Below, in pieces: positions 5,777 to 6,459 of a stretch of 6,459 nucleotides of DNA. The notes beneath the pieces were generated by a model that was not told where the DNA came from, made no database searches, and was given only the letters and a program-made list of their open reading frames with translations. Origin of the DNA: Desulfofustis sp. (GTDB lineage Bacteria; Desulfobacterota; Desulfobulbia; Desulfobulbales; Desulfocapsaceae); assembly GCA_030145365.1 (NCBI GenBank), contig JAQYVS010000440.1, forward strand, positions 1 to 6,459, written 5' to 3'. Position numbers and translations under genes: made by a program. Position 1 is the stretch's first letter. Each line of letters starts with the position of its first letter.

Positions 5777-6459
5777 GATGAGGTTTTGTCAGTCCATATA
5801 TGCAGCCGTCAATCCAACCATCTTTCTCCATCCGAAGTTGTAAGTGTTCATCTGCGCTAATCTGCCATCCGGCTTTTGTGGAAATACGTCGTATATAAGA
5901 GTCGGAATGGGCGAATCGTCCGGACTGCTGCAATTTGGGCAACTCATCGATTTGTTCTACTTCCACTGAGAACGCAAAAACAGCATCAGCTGAACTCGCC
6001 CTATAAGCAAGTGCAAACAGGTGTTCAAGATCACCAATATAGGGAAATACGTCGGCGGCTATTAGGATATCATAACCAGTGGAACTTCCCTGGCTCAGGA
6101 AGGTGTAAAGTTCTTCTCTATGCAATGCATCGTAAATGTTTTTTTCTTCGGCAAGCTCAAGCATTCTTCCTGATAAATCAACACCGGTCAGCAAATTACA
6201 GTGGGGTCTAAATTGGTTTCCGACAAGTCCGGTTCCGCAACCCAGATCAAGCAGGGATAAAAATCGTGATTTACTTGTATTGGAGAGAATAAATTTGAGG
6301 AGTTGGGACGGAAGGTTATAATGGAGTTTTTCAGTGAGTTTGGATTCATAATGATCTGAAAAGTCGTCAAACACTTCACGGATATACGGTTCTGGAGCTG
6401 CTTGACGCGCGGTGTCAGTAAGAGCAGCAAGCATAAAATCGGCACCCACATGATCCGGA
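5769..6459 (-). CDS. SAM-dependent class I methyltransferase, COG4976-like, 5' end cut by window edge
   Basis: In-window reading gives 229 residues, open at the right edge. The Rossmann methyltransferase core is clear: motif I LDLGCGTGLVG (residues 70-80 of the visible part) binds SAM, GVDLSGRML (92-100) supplies the acidic residue after strand 2, and YDILIAADVFPYIGDL (129-144) covers the strand 4 region. The segment before the core, GADFMLAALTD followed by PEPYIREVFDDFSDHYE, resembles the linker in COG4976-type predicted methyltransferases, which often carry TPR repeats upstream. The frame stays open through GTG 6449 to the window end (codons for P, D, H), so I treat it as a partial gene rather than one starting at 6449. 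The substrate cannot be deduced; small molecule and protein are both possible. It ends in TAA overlapping the DUF2065 gene. Confidence 0.88.
   Translation of the reverse strand, partial: PDHVGADFMLAALTDTARQAAPEPYIREVFDDFSDHYESKLTEKLHYNLPSQLLKFILSNTSKSRFLSLLDLGCGTGLVGNQFRPHCNLLTGVDLSGRMLELAEEKNIYDALHREELYTFLSQGSSTGYDILIAADVFPYIGDLEHLFALAYRASSADAVFAFSVEVEQIDELPKLQQSGRFAHSDSYIRRISTKAGWQISADEHLQLRMEKDGWIDGCIYGLTKPHLT

Noticed and set aside
6188..6451. Minus-strand 87-codon frame with an ATG at 6451
   Set aside because: It overlaps the methyltransferase core in another frame and shows no motif; the methyltransferase frame carries DLGCGTG at the same place.
1..6459. Search by eye for CRISPR repeats, insertion sequence ends, tRNA genes, attachment sites, or a defence or biosynthetic cluster
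   Set aside because: No regularly spaced repeats, transposase-like reading frames or tRNA-like cloverleaf segments were seen; every long frame is a recognisable housekeeping-type gene.

Overview
This looks like an ordinary chromosomal stretch of a Gram-negative, moderately AT-rich bacterium. Protein style (an EF-G paralogue with a GHGNSGKT P-loop, a short Mog/MoaB protein, a DUF2065/YjeT-type membrane protein, a COG4976-like methyltransferase) suggests the Desulfobacterota/deltaproteobacterial side of the tree. That is an inference from motifs, not a database match. I see no phage, transposon, tRNA, rRNA, CRISPR array or defence cassette.

Layout. Positions 1-1362 (minus) hold most of murJ, the lipid II flippase, which starts at a GTG and runs off the left edge. 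A 281-base divergent intergenic region (1363-1643) carries a plausible sigma70-type promoter facing right and three copies of the octamer TTTGATTG in mixed orientation. Positions 1644-3704 (plus) encode a complete EF-G-like translational GTPase of the EF-G2 type. Fourteen bases later a Mog/MoaB-family molybdenum cofactor protein follows (3719-4225), probably in the same transcript. A strong 20-bp hairpin at 4250-4293 lies between this gene and purM, which converges on it from the other strand (4315-5373). A 202-base divergent gap separates purM from a 66-residue DUF2065 membrane protein (5576-5776, plus). The last 8 bases of that gene overlap the end of a convergent SAM-dependent methyltransferase gene (5769-6459, minus), whose 5' end lies beyond the right edge.

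The genes serve unrelated housekeeping roles: peptidoglycan precursor export, translation, molybdopterin synthesis, purine synthesis and methylation. Orientation changes at almost every gene, so only the EF-G/mog pair looks like an operon. The item most worth a second look is the EF-G paralogue. Its translocation domain is intact, but its G domain differs from canonical EF-G at several catalytic and nucleotide-binding motifs. I found no convincing evidence of a new multi-gene system here.
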